Part shown: piece by piece, positions 51,413 through 58,584 of the stretch | How positions within the stretch are numbered: the stretch's first letter is position 1 | Layout: each line of letters starts with the position of its first letter | Assembly: GCA_016793465.1 (NCBI GenBank) | Contig: JAEUJW010000053.1 | Coordinates: forward strand, 124,001 to 188,000 | Source: Myxococcales bacterium | GTDB taxonomy: Bacteria; Myxococcota; Polyangia; Nannocystales; Nannocystaceae | DNA length: 64,000 nucleotides | Direction: 5' to 3' | The notes under the pieces: generated by a model | Databases searched by the model: none | What the model was told of the DNA's origin: nothing | Seen by the model: the letters and a program-made list of their open reading frames with translations, nothing else | Made by a program: the position numbers and the translations under genes

Positions 51413-51420
51413 GGCCAGGT
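51401..51420. terminator. Hairpin over the stop codon between convergent genes
   Basis: ACCTGGCC/GGCCAGGT (8 bp) with loop CTGA. It lacks a T-run, so terminator function is tentative. Confidence 0.4.
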
Positions 51421-51427
51421 TCATCGC

Positions 51428-52756
51428 TCACCCGAGCCACGCGGGCAGCCGCTCGGCCGCGATCATCGCCTCGACGGATTGCCGCGGCCGCGTGAGCGCG
51501 AACTCGCGGCCGCGGACCAGCACCTCGGCGGCCAGCGGCCGCGTGTTGTAGTTCGAGGCCATGGCCATGCCGTAGGCCCCGGCGCCGAGCACCGCCAGCA
51601 GCTCGCCGGGCTCGGGCCAGGGCACCAGGCGGTCCTGGGCCAGGAAGTCGCCGCACTCGCACACCGGCCCGACCACGTCGGCCCGCACCGGCGCGCGCCG
51701 GGCCGCGGCCGCGTCGACCGGCACCACCGGGTGGAACGCCCCGTACAGCGCCGGACGGATGAGGTCGTTCATCGCCGCGTCGACGATCACGAAGCTGCGG
51801 TCCTGCCCTGTCTTCCTGCCGATGACCCGCGTGAGCAGCACGCCCGCGTTGCCGACGAGGAACCGACCTGGCTCCAAGACCAGGTCCATCTCGAGCGAGC
51901 GCGCCGCGTCGGTGACGGCCCGGCCGAACGCCGCCACGTCGAGCCCCACGTCGCGCCCGCCGTAGGCGATCCCGAGGCCGCCGCCGAGGTCGAGCGTCCG
52001 CGGGTGGACCCCGCGCGCGCGCAGGCGGAGGACCAGCGCGCGCACGCGCTGGGCGCTGGCGAGGAACGGCCCGGCCTCGGAGATCTGCGAGCCGATGTGG
52101 CAGGCCAGGCCGACCACCGTGAGCCCGGGCAGCGAGGCCGCGTGGACCGCGAGCTCCTCGGCCTCGGCCATCGCCACCCCGAACTTGCTCTCGCGCAGGC
52201 CGGTCGCCAGGTACGGGTGGGTGACCGGGTCGATGTCGGGGTTCACGCGCAGGGCCACCCGGGCGACCTGCCCGAGCGCGCGGGCGCGGCCCGCCACGCG
52301 GTCCAGCTCCTCGGCGGACTCGACGTTGATCGAGCGCACACCGGCGGCGATCGCGGCGTCGATCTCGAAGTCCTGCTTGCCGACCCCGCTGAAGACGATC
52401 TTCGCCGCCGGGATCCCGGCCGCCAGCGCCCGCGCCAGCTCGCCGCCCGAGACGATGTCCGCCCCGGCCCCGCGCGACCCCAGCGTGCGCAGCAGGGCCT
52501 GGCTGCTGTTGGCCTTGACCGCGTAGCACAGCAGCGTCGGGTGGCCGGCGCAGGCCTCGGCCAGCTCGTCGTAGCGCGCGCACACGTGCGCACTGCTGTA
52601 GACGTAGGTGGGCGTGCCGACCTCGGCGGCGATCGCCGGTAACGCGACGTCCTCGACGTGCAGGACCCCGTCGGCGAGGCGCACGCCGTGGCGTTCGGGC
52701 GCCGCGAACACGGCGGTGTGATCGGGCTCGGTCGGCGACTCGACGGCTGCGGCCAT
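51428..52756 (-). CDS. lysA: Diaminopimelate decarboxylase
   Basis: 442 residues. PLP Lys in YAVKANSSQALL (about 69), HIGSQISEAGPF, LDLGGGLGIAYGG, EPGRFLVGNAGVLLT, CECGDFLAQDR and GAYGMAMASNYN are the full set of LysA motifs. It makes L-lysine from meso-DAP, the last step of the DAP pathway, whose intermediate also feeds peptidoglycan. The frame stays open to 53116, but ATG52756 is chosen because the upstream part would run across the putative structured RNA region and lacks homology. The 3' end is 15 bp from the convergent lipoprotein gene. Confidence 0.96.
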   Translation of the reverse strand: MAAAVESPTEPDHTAVFAAPERHGVRLADGVLHVEDVALPAIAAEVGTPTYVYSSAHVCARYDELAEACAGHPTLLCYAVKANSSQALLRTLGSRGAGADIVSGGELARALAAGIPAAKIVFSGVGKQDFEIDAAIAAGVRSINVESAEELDRVAGRARALGQVARVALRVNPDIDPVTHPYLATGLRESKFGVAMAEAEELAVHAASLPGLTVVGLACHIGSQISEAGPFLASAQRVRALVLRLRARGVHPRTLDLGGGLGIAYGGRDVGLDVAAFGRAVTDAARSLEMDLVLEPGRFLVGNAGVLLTRVIGRKTGQDRSFVIVDAAMNDLIRPALYGAFHPVVPVDAAAARRAPVRADVVGPVCECGDFLAQDRLVPWPEPGELLAVLGAGAYGMAMASNYNTRPLAAEVLVRGREFALTRPRQSVEAMIAAERLPAWLG

Positions 52757-52841
52757 GCGACGGTGCTGCCACGCGGGTGACGTGCCTGTCAAACGAAGCC
52801 GCGCCCGCGTCGCGGGTCCGATCGGACGGCCGCGCCGGCTT

Positions 52842-52870
52842 TTGCCGGCCAGATCGGGCTCTGCTAGGAT
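52842..52870 (+). promoter_or_regulatory. Sigma70-type promoter of the structured RNA
   Basis: -35 TTGCCG (52842-52847), exactly 17 bases, -10 TAGGAT (52865-52870). The predicted start near 52876-52877 coincides with the first base of the closing helix of the RNA. Confidence 0.7.
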
Positions 52871-52909
52871 CGCCGGGTCACTTCGGGCCACCGGCTCAAG
52901 GAGGTAAGG

Positions 52910-52990
52910 ATGAAACAAGCAGACGATCGTGCGTGCACTGTCAGCTTTCAACCTCGCTGGTCCCCCGATCCCGGAGGTATCCAGCCCTAG
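52910..52990 (+). CDS. 26-residue open reading frame inside the structured RNA
   Basis: ATG52910 is preceded by AAGGAGGT (52898-52905), an exact anti-16S match at ideal spacing, and the frame ends with TAG at 52988. The peptide begins MKQADDRACTVS and ends FQPRWSPDPGGIQP. A proline as last residue, a Trp and a GI pair at Trp+6 resemble features of ribosome-arrest peptides (TnaC, SecM), but that is only an analogy. It could be a short regulatory or signalling peptide, or the Shine-Dalgarno could serve RNA folding instead. No homologue is known to me. Confidence 0.5.
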   Translation: MKQADDRACTVSFQPRWSPDPGGIQP

Positions 52991-53280
52991 CCGGGGGCCT
53001 TCGGGGTCGACGCACCGTCGGTCCCGCGGGTCGCAAGGTTCGCTGTTTCGGGTGACGTCGGCCTGCCGGGCCGCGCACCGCTCCACCGGCCCGCTCCGCG
53101 GGCACCCCCGAGGCAACTGCAGCCAGGTTGCCTTTCGCTCGAGAGGTCAGGCTGGCTCCTGACCACCGGCCCGAACGGGCCGCGGCCACATGTCGTGGCA
53201 GGGTCGCTCCCGCGACCTCATGGACCACCTGTCGGGCCAAAAAGCCCGCAACAGAAACCGGCGAAGCGCTCGAAGTGACC

Positions 53281-53320
53281 GCGGCGGAGCACGATGTTGT
53301 GCTCCGCCGCTTGCGTCTCT
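53281..53320 (+). terminator. Terminator hairpin of the structured RNA (12-bp stem)
   Basis: GCGGCGGAGCAC (53281-53292), loop GATGTT, GTGCTCCGCCGC (53299-53310), then TTGCGTCTCT. A second hairpin CCGCGGGCG/CGCCCGCGG lies at 53325-53351, near the 3' end of ribA on the other strand. Confidence 0.75.
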
Positions 53321-53381
53321 CGCGCCGCGGGCGTGCGGGCCGCGCCCGCGGGACGTCGACGCCCGACCGCCGCTCAGCGCG

Positions 53382-54014
53382 TCACAGCAGGTGCCCGGAC
53401 TTGTCGCGTTTGGTCGCGAGGTACCCGCGGTTCTCCTCGCGGGCCGGGGCGATGATCGCGGCCCGGCTGTGCACCTCGACGCCGCCGGCGCGCAGGCCCT
53501 CGATCTTGCGGGTGTTGTTGGTGTGCAGCTCGACCGAGCCCACGCCGAGCGCGCGCAGCATCGCCGCCGCGGCCGAGTAGTCGCGCAGGTCGTCGTCGAA
53601 GCCGAGGTGGTGGTTGGCCTCGACGGTGTCGAGCCCGTCCTGCTGCAGCTCGTAGGCGCGGACCTTCTGGGCGATGCCGATGCCGCGCCCCTCCTGCCGC
53701 AGGTACAGGATGATGCCCCGCTCGAGCTTGCGGAAGCGATCGAGCGCCAGCTCGAGCTGGTCGCGGCAGTCGCAGCGGAACGAGCCGAACACGTCGCCGG
53801 TCAGGCACTCCGAGTGCACGCGGGTCGGCACGTCGTCGGCGCCGGCGACGTCGCCGCGGACGATCGCCACGTCGTCGAGCGTGCGCCCGGCCTCGTCGAT
53901 GAACGACACGATCTCGAACTCGCCGTGGCGCGACGGCAGGCGCGCCCGCGCGAACACGCGGACCTGCCGCAGCACCCGCGGCGGTCGTCCGGTCAGCGCG
54001 TGCGGGATCGGCAC
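53382..54014 (-). CDS. ribA: GTP cyclohydrolase II
   Basis: 210 residues. The zinc ligands lie in ECLTGDVFGSFRCDCR (Cys about 69, 80, 82), followed by YLRQEGRGIGIAQKVRAYELQ-type motif, GLDTVEANHHLGF and LHTNNTRKIEGLRAGG. It opens GTP to 2,5-diamino-6-ribosylamino-pyrimidinone phosphate, the first committed step to riboflavin. It is a stand-alone RibA without a DHBP-synthase domain. GTG54014 has AGGAG 9 bases upstream; the longer open frame is a shadow of the fic gene. It follows the Fic-like gene after 20 bp, so both may be in one transcript. Confidence 0.96.
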   Translation of the reverse strand: MPIPHALTGRPPRVLRQVRVFARARLPSRHGEFEIVSFIDEAGRTLDDVAIVRGDVAGADDVPTRVHSECLTGDVFGSFRCDCRDQLELALDRFRKLERGIILYLRQEGRGIGIAQKVRAYELQQDGLDTVEANHHLGFDDDLRDYSAAAAMLRALGVGSVELHTNNTRKIEGLRAGGVEVHSRAAIIAPAREENRGYLATKRDKSGHLL

Positions 54015-54034
54015 CGGGGTCGTCTCCTGTCCGG

Positions 54035-54799
54035 CTAGCCGCGCGAGGCGTCGACGATGCTCTGGTAGAGCTTGCTCGCCGACTGGATGCCTTCTTCCAT
54101 CCCGTCGACGACCAGGTTGAGCAGCTGGTCCTGGTCGAGGCGCAGCACGTCGTAGTAGGTCTGGCGGTCGATCGCGTGGATGATCGACGGCCAGTAGTTC
54201 TCGCCGATGAGGATCGCGTTCATCGCCATGCGCGCGACCCGGCCGCTGATGTCCGGCCAGGGGAAGATGCGGATGAGCTCGCGGTGGACCTCGACCGCCA
54301 GCTCGATCGGGTGGGCCTTGCGGCACTCCTCCGTGCGAAACCAGTCGGTCAGCTTGCGCATGCGGTAGCTGATCTTGTCCGCCGGCGCGAGGTCGTGGAA
54401 GTACATGCGGTGGATGGGGTTGTCCTTGCGGTACTGGACCGCGTCCTTTTTGCCCTGGGGCAGCAGGATCTGGTGGATCTTCTTCAACCACTCCAGCGAC
54501 AGCTGCAGCCGCTTGCCGCGCGACTCGAGCAGGAACGCGATCGCGTCGCGCACGGCCATGATGTGGAAGTAGGCGGGGATCAGGCTCGGCGTCGAGATGA
54601 TCTCGTCGTCGATCGCCGCCTTGATCTCGGCCACCGACAGCACCGTGCCCTCGAGCGCGAAGTCGTGATAAATCCACGACATCATGAAGCGCTCGTCGAA
54701 GTTGCGCCGCTGAGCCGCCGACAGCATCCCGAGCTTCTCCCACAGCAGCTCGGATGACTCGTAAATCTGGCGGTAATTCCTGGTCCGCGCTGGCGTCAC
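54035..54799 (-). CDS. Fic-family protein with degenerate active site
   Basis: 254 residues from GTG54799 (GGAG with 6-base spacing). The fold is clear: YHDFALEGTVLS near residue 45-56 corresponds to the Fic inhibitory helix (S/T-xxxE-G/N), and LDPADKISYRMRKLTDWF-like text precedes the core. The Fic core HRELIRIFPWPDISGRVARM (about 171-190) should read H..L..IHPFxDGNGRxxR: the catalytic His is Phe and Gly-Asn is Ile-Ser, while the Arg pair remains. AMPylation in the normal way is therefore doubtful; it may be an inactive or repurposed Fic protein. It is upstream of ribA by 20 bp. An ATG at 54907 is possible but unsupported. Confidence 0.85.
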   Translation of the reverse strand: MTPARTRNYRQIYESSELLWEKLGMLSAAQRRNFDERFMMSWIYHDFALEGTVLSVAEIKAAIDDEIISTPSLIPAYFHIMAVRDAIAFLLESRGKRLQLSLEWLKKIHQILLPQGKKDAVQYRKDNPIHRMYFHDLAPADKISYRMRKLTDWFRTEECRKAHPIELAVEVHRELIRIFPWPDISGRVARMAMNAILIGENYWPSIIHAIDRQTYYDVLRLDQDQLLNLVVDGMEEGIQSASKLYQSIVDASRG

Positions 54800-55043
54800 G
54801 CTCGCTCCTTCACTGGCACTCGCATCGGGGCTGACCCGATTTGTACGGTCAATGACCGGCGAGTACAGGACCGCCGGACCGCATGCACCCCGCCAGCCTT
54901 TGTGCATCCAAGGCCGTCCGGACCTGACAGGGCACGCGAAACTACGGCCTTCCCCCTTTACCGGTCAATAAGAAAGCACCTAACCCCTTGTTTTCACCAC
55001 AAAATTGACGGGCGCTCCGGACTCGGGCTAGCCCGGTTCCCCG

Positions 55044-56084
55044 GTGACGTTCCACCACCAGCCCGTGCTCGTCCAGGAGGTCGTCTCGGCCCTCCTGCCC
55101 GCGCTGACCGCCCCAGGCGCCCTGCTGGTCGACTGTACGGCCGGCGGCGGCGGCCACCTCGCCGCCCTGTGGGCCGCCGCCTCGCCGGCCAACCCGACCC
55201 TCCGCGCCCTCGCCCTCGACCGCGATCCCGCCGCCCTCGCCGCCGCCCGCGCGCGCCTGGACTCGCTCCACGGCCCTGCGGGCCCGGACCTGCTCCACGG
55301 CCCTGCCGGCCCGGACCTGCTCCACGGCCCCGCGGGCCTGCCGGGGGGCGCCTGCCGCTTCGTGCACGCCGGCTTCGCCGGGCTGGCCGAGGTCCTGCGC
55401 GCGACCGAGTCGCCGGCGCCGGCGGCGATCCTCGCCGATCTGGGAGTGAGCTCACACCAGCTCGACACCCCGGCCCGCGGCTTCTCCTTCCAGGCCGACG
55501 CCCCGCTCGACATGCGCATGGACCCAAGCCGCGGCCCGACCCTCGCCGAGGCCCTGACCGGCCTGTCCGAGCCCGAGCTCACCCGCATCCTCCGCGACTA
55601 CGGCGAGGAGCCCGACGCCCACCGCATCGCCCGGGCGATCCTCGCCGCCAGGCCCCAGACCACCGGCCAGCTCGGCGAGGTCGTGCGCGCCGCCATGAGC
55701 GCCCCGCGCCTGCGCCAGATCGGCCTGCGCATCCACCCGGCGACCCGCACCTTCCAGGCCCTGCGGATCTTCCTCAACGACGAGCTCGGCCAGCTCGACG
55801 CCCTCCTCGCCGACGCCCCGGCGCTGCTGGCCCGCGGCGGCCGCCTGGCGATCATCACCTTCCACTCGCTCGAGGACCGCCGGGTCAAGCAGGCCTTCGC
55901 CGCCCGCGCACGCGCGGCCCAGCCGCCCGCCGGCGTGCCGATGGCCGCCGCCGACCTGCCGCGCCCCGACTACGCCGTGCCCCACGACCTGCGCCACGGC
56001 GCCACCCCCGGCGACGCCGAGCTCGCCCACAACCCCCGCAGCCGCAGCAGCCGCCTGCGCGTCCTGGAGCGCCTCTCGCCATGA
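55044..56084 (+). CDS. rsmH: 16S rRNA (cytosine-1402-N4)-methyltransferase RsmH
   Basis: 346 residues, GTG55044. HHQPVLVQEVVSALLP opens the protein. SAM motif LVDCTAGGGGHLAAL (about 28-42), LADLGVSSHQLD, GFSFQADAPLDMRMDP and the C-terminal LRIFLNDELGQLDALL, TFHSLEDRRVKQAF and NPRSRSSRLRVLER are all RsmH signatures. Residues about 74-98 are a threefold repeat of the unit LHGPAGPDL (27-bp DNA repeat at 55266-55345) inserted in the N-terminal domain. First gene of a partial division/cell-wall cluster without a preceding mraZ. TTGACG (54998-55003) with TAGCCC 18 bases downstream is a possible promoter. Confidence 0.95.
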   Translation: MTFHHQPVLVQEVVSALLPALTAPGALLVDCTAGGGGHLAALWAAASPANPTLRALALDRDPAALAAARARLDSLHGPAGPDLLHGPAGPDLLHGPAGLPGGACRFVHAGFAGLAEVLRATESPAPAAILADLGVSSHQLDTPARGFSFQADAPLDMRMDPSRGPTLAEALTGLSEPELTRILRDYGEEPDAHRIARAILAARPQTTGQLGEVVRAAMSAPRLRQIGLRIHPATRTFQALRIFLNDELGQLDALLADAPALLARGGRLAIITFHSLEDRRVKQAFAARARAAQPPAGVPMAAADLPRPDYAVPHDLRHGATPGDAELAHNPRSRSSRLRVLERLSP

Positions 56085-56485
56085 CACCCGCCCGCCCGCA
56101 GCACAACCGCCGCGCCGCCGCCCCGTCCTTCGAGCACGGCCAGACCCGCAGCCCCGCCCCGCCGAGCGAGCCCGACGTGCCCGCGCGCCGCCCGACCGGC
56201 CTGCCGCTGCTGCTGCTCGTCGGCCTCGGGCTCGCGACCGCCGCCGGGGTCGTGCAGGTGCGGGCCCGGGCCCGCGTGCTCGAGCTCGGCGCCGAGATCA
56301 CCGAGATGACCGGCGAGCACCAGACCCTGCTCGGCGAGCGCCGCCGCCTCGAGGCCGAGCGGGCCTACCTCCGCCACCCCGACTACATCGGGTCGATCGC
56401 CGCCGACAAGCTGCAGATGGTCCCGGCCACGCCCGACCGCATCCAGCAGATCCACCTCGCCGCCGGCGCCGGAGGTGCCCCGTGA
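56081..56485 (+). CDS. ftsL: Cell-division protein FtsL (FtsL/DivIC-like)
   Basis: 134 residues. A Pro/Arg-rich cytoplasmic N-terminus (about 1-38), one TM helix (LPLLLLVGLGLATAAGVVQV, about 41-60) and a periplasmic coiled coil (RARVLELGAEITEMTGEHQT onwards), then a segment RHPDYIGSIAADKLQMVPAT typical of FtsL. Length, topology and position between rsmH and the class B PBP gene identify it. Its start and stop both overlap neighbours by 4 bp (ATGA and GTGA), so the three genes are translationally coupled. It bridges FtsB and the FtsW-FtsI synthase at the septum. Confidence 0.88.
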   Translation: MTPARPQHNRRAAAPSFEHGQTRSPAPPSEPDVPARRPTGLPLLLLVGLGLATAAGVVQVRARARVLELGAEITEMTGEHQTLLGERRRLEAERAYLRHPDYIGSIAADKLQMVPATPDRIQQIHLAAGAGGAP

Positions 56486-58509
56486 GCGTGCTGCCCGCCC
56501 CCATGGCCAGCGACATGCAGGCCGTCCACCGCCGCGCCGCGCTCGTCGGCGCGACCATCGTGCTCGCGCTCGTCGGCGTCGGCGCCCGGGCCAAGCGCAT
56601 CGCCGTCGACGAGCACGAGGCCTACGCCGAGCAGGGCAACCGCCAGCAGCTGCGCAGCTACAAGCTGCCGGCGACCCGCGGCGAGATCGTCGACCGCGAC
56701 TTCATGACCCTGGCGATCAACGACCGCGTGCACAAGGTCGTCTTGAACCCCCGCTTCATCCGCGCCCAGGGCGACGACGTGGTCAACGCCGTGACGACCG
56801 CGCTCGGCGCCCTCATGCCCGCCGAGGACCCCGAGTACATCGCGGCCGAGCTGGCCAAGGACAAGGCCTACCGCCAGCTGCGCGGCACCCTCGACGACAG
56901 CGCCGCCGAGCAGTTGCTAAAGCTCGGGCTGCCGGGCGTCGGCCTCGAGCCGGCCAGCGCGCGCGTGTACCCGCGGGGCCTGCTGGCGGCCCACGTGCTC
57001 GGCCGCCTCGGCGGCCAGGGCGGCGGCACCGCCGGGGTCGAGCTCGGCATGGACGAGGCCCTGCGCGGCCGCGACGCGCTCTCGCCGGCCTACTGGGCGG
57101 CCGGCAAGAAGCTGCTGATCGACGGCGTGCCCGACCCGGGGGTCGCGCGCGGCGACACGGTGGTGCTGACCATCGACTCGGCGATCCAGGCCATGGTCGA
57201 GGACGAGATCAACCTCCTCATCAGCCACTGGAACCCGGTCGGCGCCAGCATCATCGTGCTCGACCCGCGCAGCGGGGAGATCCTCGCGCTCGCCAACCGC
57301 CCGACCTTCGACCCCAACCACCCGGTCGAGACCGCCGCGCAGACCACCAACCTCGCGGTCCAGGCCGCCTACGAGCCCGGCTCGACCCTGAAGGCGATCA
57401 CCGTGGCCGCCGCCCTCGAGATGGGCGTGGTCCGCGAGAACGAGACGCTCTACTGCGAGAAGGGCCGCTGGCAGTACACCCCGCGCAACGTCATCCACGA
57501 CGCCCACGCCGCCGAGTGGCTCGACGTCAGCGAGATCCTCGCCGCCTCGTCGAACATCTGCACCACCAAGATCGCCGACCGCCTCGGCAAGGCCACGCTG
57601 CACAAGTTCGTCAGCAAGTTCCACTTCGGCGAGCGCCCCGCGGTCGAGCTCCCGGGCGCGACCACCGGCCTCTTGGCCCCGCCCGAGAGGTGGTCCGACA
57701 TCCAGGCCGCCAACATCTCGTTCGGCCAGGGCATGAGCGCCTCGCCGCTGCAGGTCGCCGCCGCCTTCGCCGCGCTCGCCGACGAGGGCATGTACCACCC
57801 GCCGACCATCGTCCAGCGCGTGATCGACAGCGAGGGCCGCGCCCTCCCGCGCAAGGCCACCAGCGAGCGGGTCGTGCGCGCCTCGACCGCCCGCACCGTG
57901 ATGCGCATGCTCGAGGACGTGGTCCACACCGACCTCGGCACCGGCAAGAACGCCCGCGTCGACGGCTACCGCGTGGCCGGCAAGACGTCGACGGCGCAGA
58001 AGTCCGGCAAGTCGGGCTACGACGACGGCCAGTACTACTCGAGCTTCGTCGGCGCGCTGCCGGCCCGGGCCCCGCGGGCGGTCATCCTCGTGTCGGTCGA
58101 CAGCCCCGAGGGCGCCCACTACGGCAACGACGTCGCCGCCCCCAGCTTCGCCCGCCTCGGCGCGCAGATCATGGTCCACCTCGGCGTGCCCCGCGACGAC
58201 GGCTCGGCCCCGCCGCCGCCGAAGCCGGTCAAGCTGGCCGCCGCCGACCCGAAGATCGTCGACGGCTTCATCCCCGACGTCGACGTCGAGCCCGACCTGC
58301 CCGGCCACCGCCGCACCCCGGTCGTCACCACCCGCACCGGCCTGCCCGACTTCACCGGCCTGACCCTCGCCCAGGCCCTCGACCTCGCGCAGTCGGCCGA
58401 CGTCGACCTCCGCGCCGTCGGCACCGGCATCGCCGTGCTGCAGGACATCCAGCCCGGCCAGGTCGACAGCGGCCAGTCGGTGCAGGTGTGGTTCGAGCCG
58501 CCGACCTGA
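56482..58509 (+). CDS. ftsI: Class B penicillin-binding protein (FtsI-like transpeptidase) with PASTA domain
   Basis: 675 residues, GTG56482. One N-terminal TM helix (about 20-36), dimerisation domain with PATRGEIVDRDF, then the transpeptidase: EPGSTLKA (catalytic Ser about 300), SSN (about 355) and GKTSTAQK (about 500). The third motif reads KTS instead of the usual KTG. A PASTA domain (about 617-672, LPDFTGLTLAQALDLAQ) closes the protein. It crosslinks septal peptidoglycan together with FtsW, whose gene is 23 kb away. It overlaps ftsL by 4 bp. The usual downstream genes murE, murF, mraY are missing here; a lipoprotein gene is convergent instead. Confidence 0.94.
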   Translation: MSVLPAPMASDMQAVHRRAALVGATIVLALVGVGARAKRIAVDEHEAYAEQGNRQQLRSYKLPATRGEIVDRDFMTLAINDRVHKVVLNPRFIRAQGDDVVNAVTTALGALMPAEDPEYIAAELAKDKAYRQLRGTLDDSAAEQLLKLGLPGVGLEPASARVYPRGLLAAHVLGRLGGQGGGTAGVELGMDEALRGRDALSPAYWAAGKKLLIDGVPDPGVARGDTVVLTIDSAIQAMVEDEINLLISHWNPVGASIIVLDPRSGEILALANRPTFDPNHPVETAAQTTNLAVQAAYEPGSTLKAITVAAALEMGVVRENETLYCEKGRWQYTPRNVIHDAHAAEWLDVSEILAASSNICTTKIADRLGKATLHKFVSKFHFGERPAVELPGATTGLLAPPERWSDIQAANISFGQGMSASPLQVAAAFAALADEGMYHPPTIVQRVIDSEGRALPRKATSERVVRASTARTVMRMLEDVVHTDLGTGKNARVDGYRVAGKTSTAQKSGKSGYDDGQYYSSFVGALPARAPRAVILVSVDSPEGAHYGNDVAAPSFARLGAQIMVHLGVPRDDGSAPPPPKPVKLAAADPKIVDGFIPDVDVEPDLPGHRRTPVVTTRTGLPDFTGLTLAQALDLAQSADVDLRAVGTGIAVLQDIQPGQVDSGQSVQVWFEPPT

Positions 58510-58536
58510 GCGCGGCGGCCGGTTCGAAACGGCGAC

Positions 58537-58568
58537 GGCCGCCCTCCCTCGCGGGAGCGGCGGCCGCC
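58537..58568. terminator. Bidirectional hairpin between ftsI and the lipoprotein gene
   Basis: GGCCGCCCTCCC / GGGAGCGGCGGCC with loop TCGC and one bulged base. A near copy is at 59808-59838. Only short T-runs follow (GTTTCG on the minus strand). Confidence 0.6.
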
Positions 58569-58584
58569 TTCGCGTCGATCGAGC

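Larger units (their letters stand above)
52876..53320 (+). ncRNA. Candidate large structured RNA (about 440 nt) with closing helix and terminator
   Basis: The 5' segment 52876-52888 (GGTCACTTCGGGC) pairs with 53268-53280 (GCTCGAAGTGACC; 13 pairs, one G-U), closing a 380-base domain. Inside are consecutive strong hairpins: CCCCCG/CGGGGG (52962-52997), CGACG/CGTCG, GGGCCG/CGGCCC, GCCCGC/GCGGGC, GGCAAC/GTTGCC, GGTCAGG/CCTGACC, CGGCCCG/CGGGCCG, GGTCGC/GCGACC. A 12-bp terminator hairpin (53281-53310) follows immediately. I checked it by eye for RNase P (no GGAAAGTCC block), tmRNA (no tRNA-like ends, no tag) and SRP RNA (no GGTCAGGNCCGGAAGG) and found none. It contains a 26-codon frame with a perfect Shine-Dalgarno. 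Antisense to nothing known, it lies between lysA and ribA, both minus strand. Confidence 0.65.

Noticed and set aside
51844..51886. Inverted repeat ACCTGG/CCAGGT in lysA as a member of the GGACAG family
   Set aside because: It encodes the conserved LVLEPGRF motif and is explained by protein sequence.
52757..53116. N-terminal extension of lysA to 53116
   Set aside because: The added 120 residues have no similarity to LysA and would cross the promoter and 5' part of the structured RNA; ATG52756 gives a family-length protein.
53250..53280. ACAGAA-ACCGGC near the 3' end of the structured RNA, similar to the conserved 3' block of RNase P RNA
   Set aside because: The essential 5' partner GGAAAGTCC and the other RNase P conserved regions are missing, so I do not call it rnpB.
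52876..53320. tmRNA
   Set aside because: No tRNA-like acceptor or T-loop at the ends, and the small frame does not end in an ALAA-type tag.
54800..55043. mraZ or other small gene before rsmH
   Set aside because: Only a promoter-like AT-richer region is present; no MraZ motifs in any frame.
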